From assembly GCF_008727795.1 (NCBI RefSeq), contig NZ_CP044222.1, forward strand, positions 1,054,001 through 1,118,000: 64,000 nt of DNA, read 5' to 3'. The stretch's first letter is position 1, and each line of letters opens with the position of its first letter. Shown in pieces: positions 1 to 7,857 of the stretch. The notes beneath the pieces were generated by a model. The model was not told the origin of the DNA. It ran no database searches and saw only the letters and a list, made by a program, of their open reading frames with translations. Source of the DNA: Nitrincola iocasae. Its GTDB lineage: Bacteria > Pseudomonadota > Gammaproteobacteria > Pseudomonadales > Balneatricaceae. The position numbers and the translations under genes were made by a program.

Positions 1-1459
1 AGAACTCCTGCGCTGGAAACGCATCCAGCAGTTCGCTGCCAGTAGCGAGAAGTCGGCTCATCAACACCACTTATTCGATGAGGCTGAGCTTGAAGCCGAG
101 ATCGATGCACGGCGTGACCAATTACCTGACGACATGGAAGAAGCCGATGCACCGCGTGAAAAACGTAAAGCGCGTCACCGGGGCTTCTCTGAACATCTAC
201 TGCGTGAACGTATCGAACTGACACTGACCGATGCAGAGAAAGCCGGTGCCAGCAAAGTGTTCTTTACCAAGGTAAAGGAAGAGCTACAGTTTATCCCAGC
301 TCAACTGAAGGTACGTGAAATCTGGCAGGAAAAAGCCGTCTTCATTGAGCAGGGTGAAGAGCGTATTGTGGCCGCTCAACGCCCAGTACACCCCTTAGGT
401 AAGTGTATTGCTACTACGTCATTGCTGGCCTACATCATCACTGCAAAATATGCGGATGGCTTACCCTTGTATCGGTTAGAGAACATCTTTAAGCGTCATG
501 GGCACGAGATCAGCCGCACCAACATGGCTCATTGGGTGATCCGCTTAGAACAGGTGTTCAAACCACTGATCAATCTGATGCGCGAAGTACAAAACAGCAG
601 CGACTACTTACAAGCGGATGAAACGCGGATACAAGTGCTGAAAGAAGACGGTAAAACAGCCCAATCGGATAAATGGATGTGGGTGACACGCGGAGGGCCA
701 CCGGACCATCCCTCGGTCTTGTTCGAATACGATCCCTCCCGTGCTGGCAGTGTACCCGTACGTCTATTGGATGACTTTAGCGGCATCTTACAGGCTGATG
801 GCTATTCCGGTTATGGCCGTGTCTGTACTGAAAACAACATCACCCGCATTGGTTGCTGGGATCATGCCCGCCGCAAGTTCGTCGAGGCATCAAAAGCCGC
901 CAAGCCCAAAGGTAAGGGCAAACAGGCTAAGCTCTCTAAGGCTGACATGGCACTGAGTTATATCAACAAGCTCTATGTCATCGAACGAGAGATTAAAGAC
1001 CTGAGCGTGGCTGAGCGTTACCGCATTCGTCAGGAGTTGAGCCTGGCAAAGCTGAATGAGCTTAAGGCCTGGTTGGAAGCCAACGTCACACGCGTGCTAA
1101 AAGACTCCCTGACTCGCAAGGCGATGGAGTATACGCTTAACCAGTGGCCAACCCTTGTGGGTTACTGCGAACGTGGCGATCTACAGATCAGTAATGTCTT
1201 GGCTGAAAATGCCATCCGTCCCTTCGCTTTAGGCCGAAAAGCCTGGTTGTTTGCCGATACCCCTCAAGGGGCACGTGCCAGTGCAACCTGTTACTCATTG
1301 ATAGAAACGGCTAAGGCGAATCAGCTCGAACCGGCTGCTTATATCCAGCATGTCCTGGAACATATCGCTGAAGCTGAGACAGTAGAAGCGTTAGAGCAAC
1401 TGCTGCCATGGAATGTATCGATGGATAAAACTCCGAAAAAAGTGGCGCAATACGATTAG
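1..1459 (+). CDS. IS66 family transposase (TnpC type), 5' end outside window
   Basis: The reading frame is open from base 2, so the gene starts upstream; the first ATG inside the window (134) is internal. The part before it contains RIQQFAASSEKS, matching the IS66 N-terminal segment that precedes the zinc-binding region. The central DDE domain includes LQADETRIQVL and the GYSGYGRV region, and the C-terminus has the typical LAENAIRPFALGRKAWLF segment and ends near LLPWN. The product would catalyse cut-and-paste transposition together with TnpA/TnpB, which would lie outside the window. No internal stop is seen, so the copy may be intact. Confidence 0.92.
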   Translation, partial: ELLRWKRIQQFAASSEKSAHQHHLFDEAELEAEIDARRDQLPDDMEEADAPREKRKARHRGFSEHLLRERIELTLTDAEKAGASKVFFTKVKEELQFIPAQLKVREIWQEKAVFIEQGEERIVAAQRPVHPLGKCIATTSLLAYIITAKYADGLPLYRLENIFKRHGHEISRTNMAHWVIRLEQVFKPLINLMREVQNSSDYLQADETRIQVLKEDGKTAQSDKWMWVTRGGPPDHPSVLFEYDPSRAGSVPVRLLDDFSGILQADGYSGYGRVCTENNITRIGCWDHARRKFVEASKAAKPKGKGKQAKLSKADMALSYINKLYVIEREIKDLSVAERYRIRQELSLAKLNELKAWLEANVTRVLKDSLTRKAMEYTLNQWPTLVGYCERGDLQISNVLAENAIRPFALGRKAWLFADTPQGARASATCYSLIETAKANQLEPAAYIQHVLEHIAEAETVEALEQLLPWNVSMDKTPKKVAQYD

Positions 1460-1488
1460 AGTCAAGGTGCGGATTTAGCGGCGCTTAC
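1..1488 (+). mobile_element. IS66-family element, right part (left end outside window)
   Basis: The element runs from before the window to about 1488, where the sequence ends in GGCGCTTAC. Read inward this is GTAAGCGCCGCTAAATCCGC, the usual IS66-type terminal repeat beginning GTAAGCG. Sequence from 1489 onward matches the interior of the IS30 transposase gene at 7872-8840, so this IS66 copy sits inside an IS30 copy. If IS66 made its usual 8-bp duplication, ACTATTTT (1489-1496) should also flank the left end outside the window. Confidence 0.85.
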
Positions 1489-1908
1489 ACTATTTTAGAG
1501 CGAAAAAGCCGCTTTTATTTAGTTAGGAAAGTGACTAGTAAACGTGCCGATGCGGTGGCTGAAGCAACGATAGATATGCTACAGCCTTTCAAAGCTTTGG
1601 TTCACAGCATTACCGCCGACAACGGCTTAGAATTCGCTGACCATGAACGCATTGCTCGTGAACTGGAAACTGATGTTTACTTTGCAGACCCCTATGCGTC
1701 TTATCAGCGTGGCGCAAACGAAAATGCAAATGGGCTCTTGCGTCAATACATACCCAAGGGCACGGATTTGCGGACAGTAACCCAAGCCTTGATTGCAAAG
1801 GCTCAAGTAAGGCTGAACCTGCGTCCCAGGAAAATACTGGGTTTCATTCAACCAGACGTAATTTTTAAAGAGCAATTGCGACAGAATATAAGCGGGTGTT
1901 GCAGTTAA
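1489..1908 (+). pseudogene. IS30 transposase, C-terminal fragment
   Basis: This fragment encodes about the last 140 residues of the IS30 transposase, identical to the C-terminus of the product of 7872-8840. It keeps part of the DDE catalytic core (ADNGLEFADHE, then YQRGANENANGLLRQYIPKG) but lacks the N-terminal helix-turn-helix and the first catalytic Asp because IS66 interrupts the gene. A GTG or internal start near 1531 could give a 125-residue product, but it would not be a working transposase. Confidence 0.9.
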
Positions 1909-1922
1909 TAGTTGAATTCAGG
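1489..1922 (+). mobile_element. IS30 family element remnant (3' part) cut by IS66
   Basis: This is the last ~430 bp of an IS30 element whose complete copy lies at 7858-8951 in the opposite direction. It starts abruptly at 1489, next to the IS66 end, and finishes at the IS30 terminal repeat, which read inward begins CCTGAATTCAACTATTAACT. The encoded protein and the shadow frames are identical to those of the complete copy, so both copies are recent. The missing 5' part is expected beyond the IS66 copy, left of the window. Confidence 0.9.
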
Positions 1923-3395
1923 CTCTGTTATTTTTTGACTGATTCCCGACTTTGCTTTTGCAGAAAGTATCAAGTTATGATCTATATTAAGCTTCAACTC
2001 AATACGTTCAACAAATGGCTTCAATTCTGGGTCAACTGGTACGACCAAATTGTCATAGGTAACTCTGGAATCCATTGCAGCCATCTGTTGTGCATTTTCT
2101 GGACGACATAATTGAATTTTTGCTTTACCATCTCTAGGGTCAACGCAATAAAGTATTATTGACTCATCAGGAGTTCCCTGTCCAACAATAGGTAAAGGGG
2201 TACCTGCGCGAAAAATCTTGAGATATGAATTTCTTGCCTCACGTACTTCAATCGGTTTAGCTAAAGTAAGTCTCGCGTTATCGTGAGCAATCCATGCGCA
2301 TCCTTCAGATATGATTCTATCGCCCCTATCAGAACAATTAAGTCTATCAATACTGAATTTTTCGATGAGTCTCTCTTTTATCCGCGGCATATTAATCATA
2401 CCGCCAGTTGCTAAACACAGGCTAATCCGTCGCTGATCAATGTCAAGTTTTTTTAGTAGTTCATCTATTTTAGATAAGCCTCTGTTTATGAGGTGCTCAC
2501 TAATTAAATCGAGATCTTCTCTAGCAAGTTCAATTTCAATATCAGGATCAGTGTCGTCATCAAATGCAAAAAAGTCTTCTACGTAAATATGTTCAATGCT
2601 ACGTGTTGAAAGTCGTATTTTTGCTTTTTCACAAAAGTCTAAGAGTCTTGCTCTTGCACCAACCTGAACAGGTGGTGTGGTCTCTAAGCCACGTTCCTTG
2701 AGTTCGGCATTTAAGACATAATCTACGATAGCCTCGTCTACATAATCACCACCAACTTCGTTATCACCCTCGTTAGCAATCTGTGTTATGCGATTATCCA
2801 AGATATGGCATAAAGTTAAGTCTAATGTTCCACCACCCCAGTCATAAACAAGAACAAGTTTGTCATGGTACTTTTCTAAAGCATTTGTCATGTTTCCATC
2901 GACACGGAAGTGAGCATATAGTGCAGCTAGAGGCTCATGAACAAACTGGACAATGTTAATTCCAGCCTGCAAGAATGCATCTCGAAGTTCACTTCTTGCA
3001 CGACCATCCATTGCAACAGGAATAGAAACGATCGCTTTTTCAAAATCGCAATGATCAACGACATCCTGTTCAGATGACTTTAAGGCTGATTCTTTTAGGT
3101 AGCGTATTACATCTCGCACAACTTCTGATGGCTGATATTCCTTACCTTCAATGTATTTAGAACCCTTACCAAGCAGCCTCTTTGGTGCTCTAATTATATC
3201 ACCAACGTTGCTAACCCCAGCATTCTCTAATCGAGATTTTGCAGCTTTACCAACAACTGGAACACCACTGTCATACGTAATGATTGAAGGGTAGGGGGTG
3301 TTACTACCGTCTAAAAAATACCTCGCCTTTTCGGTTAAAATTACAGTGATTAAACTGTTAGTGGTACCGAAATCTATTCCTATTGTCTTAGCCAT
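1905..3395 (-). CDS. Hsp70/DnaK-like ATPase, first in a putative defence operon by domain order but last by transcription
   Basis: A 496-residue protein with the actin-fold ATPase of Hsp70. Phosphate-1 is IGIDFGTTNS (residues 5-14), phosphate-2 is VYDWGGGTLDL (183-193) and the adenosine motif is ATGGMINMPRI (329-339). DnaK is about 640 residues; here only about 120 residues follow the ATPase, so the substrate-binding domain is short and the lid is absent. The final residues PEFNY and the stop codon lie inside the IS30 terminal repeat (1905-1922), so the original C-terminus was probably cut or replaced. It is transcribed last of three overlapping genes (16-bp overlap with the gene before). Chaperone-type ATP-driven remodelling of a partner is expected; a role in phage defence is inference from the divergent BrxR-like regulator and the island setting. 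Confidence 0.85.
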   Translation of the reverse strand: MAKTIGIDFGTTNSLITVILTEKARYFLDGSNTPYPSIITYDSGVPVVGKAAKSRLENAGVSNVGDIIRAPKRLLGKGSKYIEGKEYQPSEVVRDVIRYLKESALKSSEQDVVDHCDFEKAIVSIPVAMDGRARSELRDAFLQAGINIVQFVHEPLAALYAHFRVDGNMTNALEKYHDKLVLVYDWGGGTLDLTLCHILDNRITQIANEGDNEVGGDYVDEAIVDYVLNAELKERGLETTPPVQVGARARLLDFCEKAKIRLSTRSIEHIYVEDFFAFDDDTDPDIEIELAREDLDLISEHLINRGLSKIDELLKKLDIDQRRISLCLATGGMINMPRIKERLIEKFSIDRLNCSDRGDRIISEGCAWIAHDNARLTLAKPIEVREARNSYLKIFRAGTPLPIVGQGTPDESIILYCVDPRDGKAKIQLCRPENAQQMAAMDSRVTYDNLVVPVDPELKPFVERIELKLNIDHNLILSAKAKSGISQKITEPEFNY

Positions 3396-4546
3396 TGTAT
3401 TTTTCCTTCAACTTGCTGCAATGTATCGTCCAATTTAATATCTACTACTCTAGTCTTTGGTGGTGTTCTTGAGTTTGCAGCTAAAGCACTTCGCAACAGC
3501 GGAGCCAACTCTTGTTCTAGAAAGCTTGATATATTCCCTTTGAGAGTGTCCAGCTCATCTCTTTGGTGTATTCCTTGGTGACTAGCTTTCTCTTTTGATA
3601 AGGTTAATTCATCCTCAAGGCTAACGATTTTGCTTGATAAGTCTTGAACTTGGTTCTTTGTGGTGTCAGCTTCTACCTTTAATTGTGATATTTCTTCGGT
3701 CAAAGCCTGAACTTTCAACCTCAAAGTCTCTACATGCGATCTAGAATGACTCAGATCATTTGCTAGCATAGACTGTTGTCGACTGAAGTAGTTGATAAAA
3801 AAAGCAAAGCCATCACGACTATTTGATATGGCCATTTTAGCTGCGAAACCAAGAGCTCTTCTCTCTACTGATTCAGATGCAACTGTGTCAACCCCAAATG
3901 TTTCCTTCGATAATTCTCTAAAAATCTGTTTTAAGTCAGCATATCCTCTATAAAACAGCCAAATTGAGGCAATGCACTTAATAATGTTTTTACGGGAATC
4001 CGTCAGAGGTTTTGGTTTTCCATTTTTGTCAATGCCGTCATTAATATTATCTATCTGATCCATCATGAAGCTGACACGGTTAGCAATATCGCATTTATCC
4101 ATCCATGCTTGAAATACATATTTCGTTTGGACTTTGCTTAAATCACCTTCGTCACTAATTACATATTCAATATGCTTCATGACTGTATCGCGCAAAGATA
4201 CCCCTCCTAGTCCTTCAAGCAAAAACTCGGCTAGGGAGATGAGTAGTTTATTGTCTTTGTCTCCATTTTTTGAAAGCTGTAGCAGTTGTTCGTGCTGATC
4301 GGGTGTTAGCCTAGATTCAAGATCAATTTTATTGAAAGCATTTTTGTAAGCTTTGTTAAAATTCTGACCCTGATAAAGATTAGCAATGTAATCGAACAAT
4401 TCTGTTGGAGGCAATACAGAAGCGCTGGTAGAATTGATAGCAATAGCATCTGTTTTTATCGAATCGCCTTTTTCTTCATCCGGCTTAATTTCTCTTGGAA
4501 CTGAATCATCAGTAACAATAGATGGAATTTCACTTTTGTCAGTCAT
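3380..4546 (-). CDS. Coiled-coil protein of the Hsp70-like operon
   Basis: A 388-residue protein I do not recognise. Residues 1-45 are acidic and look disordered. Residues about 48-255 look helical and globular. About 262-340 form a heptad-rich coiled coil (runs such as LRLKVQALTEEISQLKVEAD), followed by a short helix and a C-terminal segment DIKLDDTLQQVEGKIQWLRQ. No signal peptide or membrane segment is seen. It overlaps the zinc-finger gene upstream by 8 bp and the Hsp70-like gene downstream by 16 bp, implying translational coupling and probably a complex. A coiled coil next to a dedicated Hsp70 could act as an exchange factor (GrpE-like) or as a scaffold; that is speculation. Confidence 0.7.
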   Translation of the reverse strand: MTDKSEIPSIVTDDSVPREIKPDEEKGDSIKTDAIAINSTSASVLPPTELFDYIANLYQGQNFNKAYKNAFNKIDLESRLTPDQHEQLLQLSKNGDKDNKLLISLAEFLLEGLGGVSLRDTVMKHIEYVISDEGDLSKVQTKYVFQAWMDKCDIANRVSFMMDQIDNINDGIDKNGKPKPLTDSRKNIIKCIASIWLFYRGYADLKQIFRELSKETFGVDTVASESVERRALGFAAKMAISNSRDGFAFFINYFSRQQSMLANDLSHSRSHVETLRLKVQALTEEISQLKVEADTTKNQVQDLSSKIVSLEDELTLSKEKASHQGIHQRDELDTLKGNISSFLEQELAPLLRSALAANSRTPPKTRVVDIKLDDTLQQVEGKIQWLRQ

Positions 4547-5636
4547 TAAATAAACCTATTTTTTCTGCTGCTACTTCTTTAAAGGTTGAGGCATGTTTTA
4601 CTTTTCGAAAGTATTCCATTGCTTTGTCATTTTCTGAAACATCTAGATAGTGGCACATCAATGCAAAGTTTACCTTATGTTGATCATCCAAACTGATACT
4701 TGATGTCTTAATCATGTTTTCTAATGACTTTACGCTAGATCTTCTATAGGACTCACCCTTAGTGCAAAACATCACTAAAGATTCAGTAATCGAATCGATT
4801 GGTAAAAGCGTTGCTTCAGAGCCTGAGTCAATATCAATTTCATGAAAGCTACCAGTAATCATAAACCTGGATACAGCTGATAGTTGTGGAAGGAAAGATA
4901 TATCCATTGATCGATTAAATTGATTCCTGGAAAAAAGGATTGCAAATTTAATGCTTTTCGACAACTCAGTATCAATATGACTAAGAGCATCCAATGCTTC
5001 ACCAAACTTGATATTGAACTCTTCAAATTTTAGACCACTCGTTCTGACTCGATCTTTTGCCATAACCCCAGAAACGTAACATCCCAGCCCGCCAGCATAA
5101 GCGTTAGCACATTTGACTTCATGTAGCTTTGTGTCAAATTGCCTAAGCTTAGTGCTCGATAATTCCTGGCCACTGAATACTTCTTGAAAACATCGTTCAA
5201 CAGCATCTAATTCCTCATCGGATATTAAATCAAATATCAAACTAACTTCAACCTGATAGGATTGATACGAAAGCTTAACAACTCTCCTTCCCGATTGGTT
5301 TGCAACCAGAGCGTCTAGCATTTCACTTGGATCATCATATGCAACTTCGTCTAAAGATACCCACTCAGCATTCTCAAACGCTAAGTCTTTTCGATAAAGT
5401 TGTTGTTTTAGAGAGATAGTGTCACTGCCTACAGCTGAACCGTGTATCATAAGGTAAGGGCGTTTAAGTGGATGAGCCAAAATTTTGTGGTCTTGAAGTA
5501 ACTGCAAAGATTCAAAAGTTAAGTCACAATGAGGGCAAATATATACCCTCGGTGGTGGCGTAACATTCTCAAAGTCTGAGTCGGGAATTTTGACGCTTCC
5601 AGCCGCATCCCCTTTATAAATGACTAAAAACCCCAC
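4539..5636 (-). CDS. C2H2 zinc-finger-containing protein, first gene of the Hsp70-like operon
   Basis: A 365-residue protein with a classical C2H2 finger near the N-terminus: C34-x2-C37-x12-H50-x4-H55, with hydrophobic residues at the usual positions (CDLTFESLQLLQDH). The rest, about residues 60-365, has no motif I can name; it alternates beta-rich and helical stretches, and the last 60 residues resemble short helical repeats. A finger of this type suggests nucleic-acid or protein binding. The start at 5636 gives the operon's promoter-proximal gene, about 150 bp from the divergent regulator. It overlaps the next gene by 8 bp. It may be the sensor or effector of the module, but nothing in the sequence decides which. 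Confidence 0.7.
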   Translation of the reverse strand: MGFLVIYKGDAAGSVKIPDSDFENVTPPPRVYICPHCDLTFESLQLLQDHKILAHPLKRPYLMIHGSAVGSDTISLKQQLYRKDLAFENAEWVSLDEVAYDDPSEMLDALVANQSGRRVVKLSYQSYQVEVSLIFDLISDEELDAVERCFQEVFSGQELSSTKLRQFDTKLHEVKCANAYAGGLGCYVSGVMAKDRVRTSGLKFEEFNIKFGEALDALSHIDTELSKSIKFAILFSRNQFNRSMDISFLPQLSAVSRFMITGSFHEIDIDSGSEATLLPIDSITESLVMFCTKGESYRRSSVKSLENMIKTSSISLDDQHKVNFALMCHYLDVSENDKAMEYFRKVKHASTFKEVAAEKIGLFND

Positions 5637-5784
5637 TTTATCTTCAATCCTCTTGATGATAGTGACTTAAATCTGAATGATATCGTTATTACAAGTCACG
5701 TATAGTTACCTTACAGTATATCAACTTTACATATATTCAAATATAGACTAATTTAGATCCATGTCTAGCATTAGTTGAATTACA
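5637..5784. promoter_or_regulatory. Divergent promoter region with two inverted repeats, candidate operators
   Basis: This 148-bp AT-rich gap separates the Hsp70-like operon (leftward) from the BrxR-like regulator gene (rightward). It contains GTGACTT at 5662-5668 and its exact inverse AAGTCAC at 5693-5699, 24 bp apart, and a second palindrome TATATT-CA-AATATA at 5732-5745. BrxR/CapW-type WYL proteins bind inverted repeats in such divergent gaps, so these are reasonable operator candidates. No promoter is assigned with confidence. Confidence 0.45.
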
Positions 5785-6708
5785 ATGGTTACAGAAAAAC
5801 ACGAAGTGTTACTCCGAATGCGTGCTATAGAGCTATTAGCTCTTTGGGAAGGACGTATCATTACAAACAGGCTTGTAGACTGGTTCGGTGTAAGCAGACA
5901 ACAGGCATCTTTAGATATCAAAAGGTATGTATCAGAGCGTAACCCAGGCTCCTTAGTCTACAGTCCTTCCGCTAAAGGTTATGTCCCGTCGCCCAATTTT
6001 CATCCTGTGATCTCTCACGGGCATGTGAGTGAGTATCTCAATCTGATTGCTGGAATACCAAAAGAACCAATAGCCATTACTCTAGAGGCTAATGATCATA
6101 TTACAGCGATTCAATTACCCGATTGTTCAGTAATGCCTGAGGTGTTAAGGGAGGTCATTAAGGCGTGTAAAGCAAAATTTTCATTAGAGATTATCTACGC
6201 TTCTATGTCTAACCCAACACCTCATAATAGGTCTATCAGTCCTCATACGCTGATTTATACAGGATTTCGCTGGCACGTTCGTGCTTTTTGTCATACTCGA
6301 CAAGAGTATCGTGACTTTATTCTATCAAGGATATTTGAACCAAAACTCAGCAAAGCTCAATATGTTGGCTCTAGCAATGACTATTTATGGAATGAATTTT
6401 TTACACTAATTCTTATTGCAAATCAGCATCTTAGTCTTGAACAAAAAAAGTTGATTGAGCAAGATTTCTGCATGTCGAATGGTAAACTAGAAGTACATGT
6501 TAGAAAAGCACTTGCGCATTACGTATTACAAAGGTTTCAAGTGGGTATTACAGATGTTGATGCGAGTGAAAAGTTGCGCTTTCCTGTCATGATTGCTAAA
6601 AAATGTAAGGTCCAACTTGAAAATCTGCTATTTGAATCAGAAGAGAAAGAAGAGTTGCCATCGCTAAATTTGGTAACCAGCCCTAAAAAAAGCAAGATGG
6701 ATACATAA
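5785..6708 (+). CDS. BrxR/CapW-like WYL-domain transcriptional regulator
   Basis: A 307-residue protein with an N-terminal winged helix-turn-helix (about residues 12-55, including WFGVSRQQASLDIKRY) and a central WYL-type domain with the BrxR pattern PHTLIYTGFRWHVRAFCHT ... YRDFILSRIF (about 152-188). A C-terminal extension follows. In BREX, CBASS and other systems such proteins repress the defence operon and are thought to sense a nucleotide or nucleic-acid ligand through the WYL domain. Here the gene is divergent from the zinc-finger/coiled-coil/Hsp70 operon and shares its upstream region, so it most likely controls that operon. Assignment to the family is firm; the regulated target is inferred. 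Confidence 0.85.
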   Translation: MVTEKHEVLLRMRAIELLALWEGRIITNRLVDWFGVSRQQASLDIKRYVSERNPGSLVYSPSAKGYVPSPNFHPVISHGHVSEYLNLIAGIPKEPIAITLEANDHITAIQLPDCSVMPEVLREVIKACKAKFSLEIIYASMSNPTPHNRSISPHTLIYTGFRWHVRAFCHTRQEYRDFILSRIFEPKLSKAQYVGSSNDYLWNEFFTLILIANQHLSLEQKKLIEQDFCMSNGKLEVHVRKALAHYVLQRFQVGITDVDASEKLRFPVMIAKKCKVQLENLLFESEEKEELPSLNLVTSPKKSKMDT

Positions 6709-6913
6709 ATGAATAAACAACTGCCCAGGTTCATAGCTGAACTTAAGCTTCTTGATGGTTATCTAGAGAATCTTCGATCATATTATGAAGAATTTGGAAT
6801 TCTCAATATTAGATATATTCATATCAACTACTGAAGATAAGGTGTTCATTGAAAGGGAATGTTGGTGGAAAAAAGTTCTTAAAACAAGAGTTTTTGGATG
6901 CAATATAAACTAA
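6709..6913 (+). pseudogene. Small frameshifted reading frames, possible GIY-YIG-like tail
   Basis: An ATG immediately after the regulator stop opens a 41-residue frame (MNKQLPRFIAEL...). It is overlapped by a second frame from ATG 6785 to TAA 6913 (42 residues) ending FIERECWWKKVLKTRVFGCN. That ending resembles, to my eye, the C-terminal helix region of some GIY-YIG endonucleases. The two frames may be halves of one gene broken by a frameshift, or unrelated noise. Low confidence in function. Confidence 0.3.
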
Positions 6914-6935
6914 TTTTAAAGTAGGAGCGTATCTT

Positions 6936-7316
6936 ATGTTTCCGCGAATAAACGAAGAGTTTACATCCATGAAATATCTCATACTTCATGGTATTGTTTC
7001 TTACTCATTTGTTTTTGAGCTCGATAAAAAAATAAATGGCATTAAGGATAGATATAAATCTCAAAAGCACCTTTTTAATAGTTCTGATATTCAGTTCTTA
7101 GAAAAATCTGAAGCTTTCCTTAATCTTGTTGAGCGATGTTTAGAATATAAATTGAAAAAATCAGATTATTATGGCTTAGAATTTATTGTCTCAGATTTAG
7201 AGAAAATTAGTAAGGAAATAGAAAAACTGAACGATTGGAATTTCAGACCAATTAGAAACGAAATTCAAGAAATAAGAAATTATTTTATTGATTTAGATAG
7301 GAGTGATTCTGAATGA
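6936..7316 (+). CDS. Hypothetical protein, helical, 126 aa
   Basis: A short, Lys/Glu/Ile-rich cytoplasmic-looking protein with no signal peptide and no motif I recognise. It is largely predicted helix (for example LEKSEAFLNLVERCLEYKLK and the run EKISKEIEKLNDW). It overlaps the following secreted-protein gene in an ATGA junction, so the two are probably cotranslated. Base composition is strongly AT-rich compared with the neighbouring IS elements. It could start internally at the Met at residue 12. Confidence 0.55.
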   Translation: MFPRINEEFTSMKYLILHGIVSYSFVFELDKKINGIKDRYKSQKHLFNSSDIQFLEKSEAFLNLVERCLEYKLKKSDYYGLEFIVSDLEKISKEIEKLNDWNFRPIRNEIQEIRNYFIDLDRSDSE

Positions 7317-7738
7317 ATTTGATTAAGTCTATTTCTGTATTTTTTTTGTTGATTTCATCTATATATTCTGTATACGCAGAAGATAACAAAGCTTCAATAG
7401 AGTATTATAATAAATGTATTGAAGATCAAGGTGGAATTTCTAATGGTGCTATTGTCTCATGCACAAATGAAGTGATACGGCATTCAGATGAAATAATAAT
7501 GGCTCTTGTTGACGAGATATCAATGGTTGATAATTATCCATATGAAAAGCCAAATCAGGCTATGATTGACTATGAGATAGAAATGAAAGAGATGTTTGAA
7601 AGTTCAATATATCCATATTTTGAATCTTCAGCAAACATATGTAAATATTTTTCTTTTCATGTTGGTGGACCAGCTGGCCCAATTTGTAATATGGACTTTA
7701 GACTTCAATTATTAGAAGCTTTGAAGAGATATAGATGA
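7313..7738 (+). CDS. Small exported protein, possibly LprI/DUF1311-like
   Basis: A 141-residue protein with a clear signal peptide (KSISVFFLLISSIYSVYA, residues about 5-22, cleavage after YAE or YA). The mature part has about five Cys residues and a C-terminal pattern C...GGPAGPIC...RLQLLEAL that loosely recalls the LprI/DUF1311 periplasmic proteins; the match is from memory and not strong. It overlaps the upstream gene by ATGA. It lies between the Hsp70-like module and an IS30 copy, so its link to that module is unclear. Confidence 0.55.
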   Translation: MNLIKSISVFFLLISSIYSVYAEDNKASIEYYNKCIEDQGGISNGAIVSCTNEVIRHSDEIIMALVDEISMVDNYPYEKPNQAMIDYEIEMKEMFESSIYPYFESSANICKYFSFHVGGPAGPICNMDFRLQLLEALKRYR

Positions 7739-7857
7739 AAAATGCAAGTTTCTTGAGATTACTAATGTTCTAAATTTGCTAGTTAATTTAAACCTTTACC
7801 ACCAAGCCACAAATCCCCCCTATTGTTCTTTCTTGGCTTGAACCTTTTAATGTATTC

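Noticed and set aside
1896..2111. 71-residue plus-strand frame over the end of the Hsp70-like gene
   Set aside because: It is antisense to a well-supported gene and has no family features.
1923..7857. A simple composite transposon formed by two IS30 copies carrying the Hsp70 module
   Set aside because: The right IS30 copy has its own TTC target duplication and interrupts a reading frame, so it arrived by simple insertion; the two copies did not bring the module in as one unit, although they could mobilise it now.
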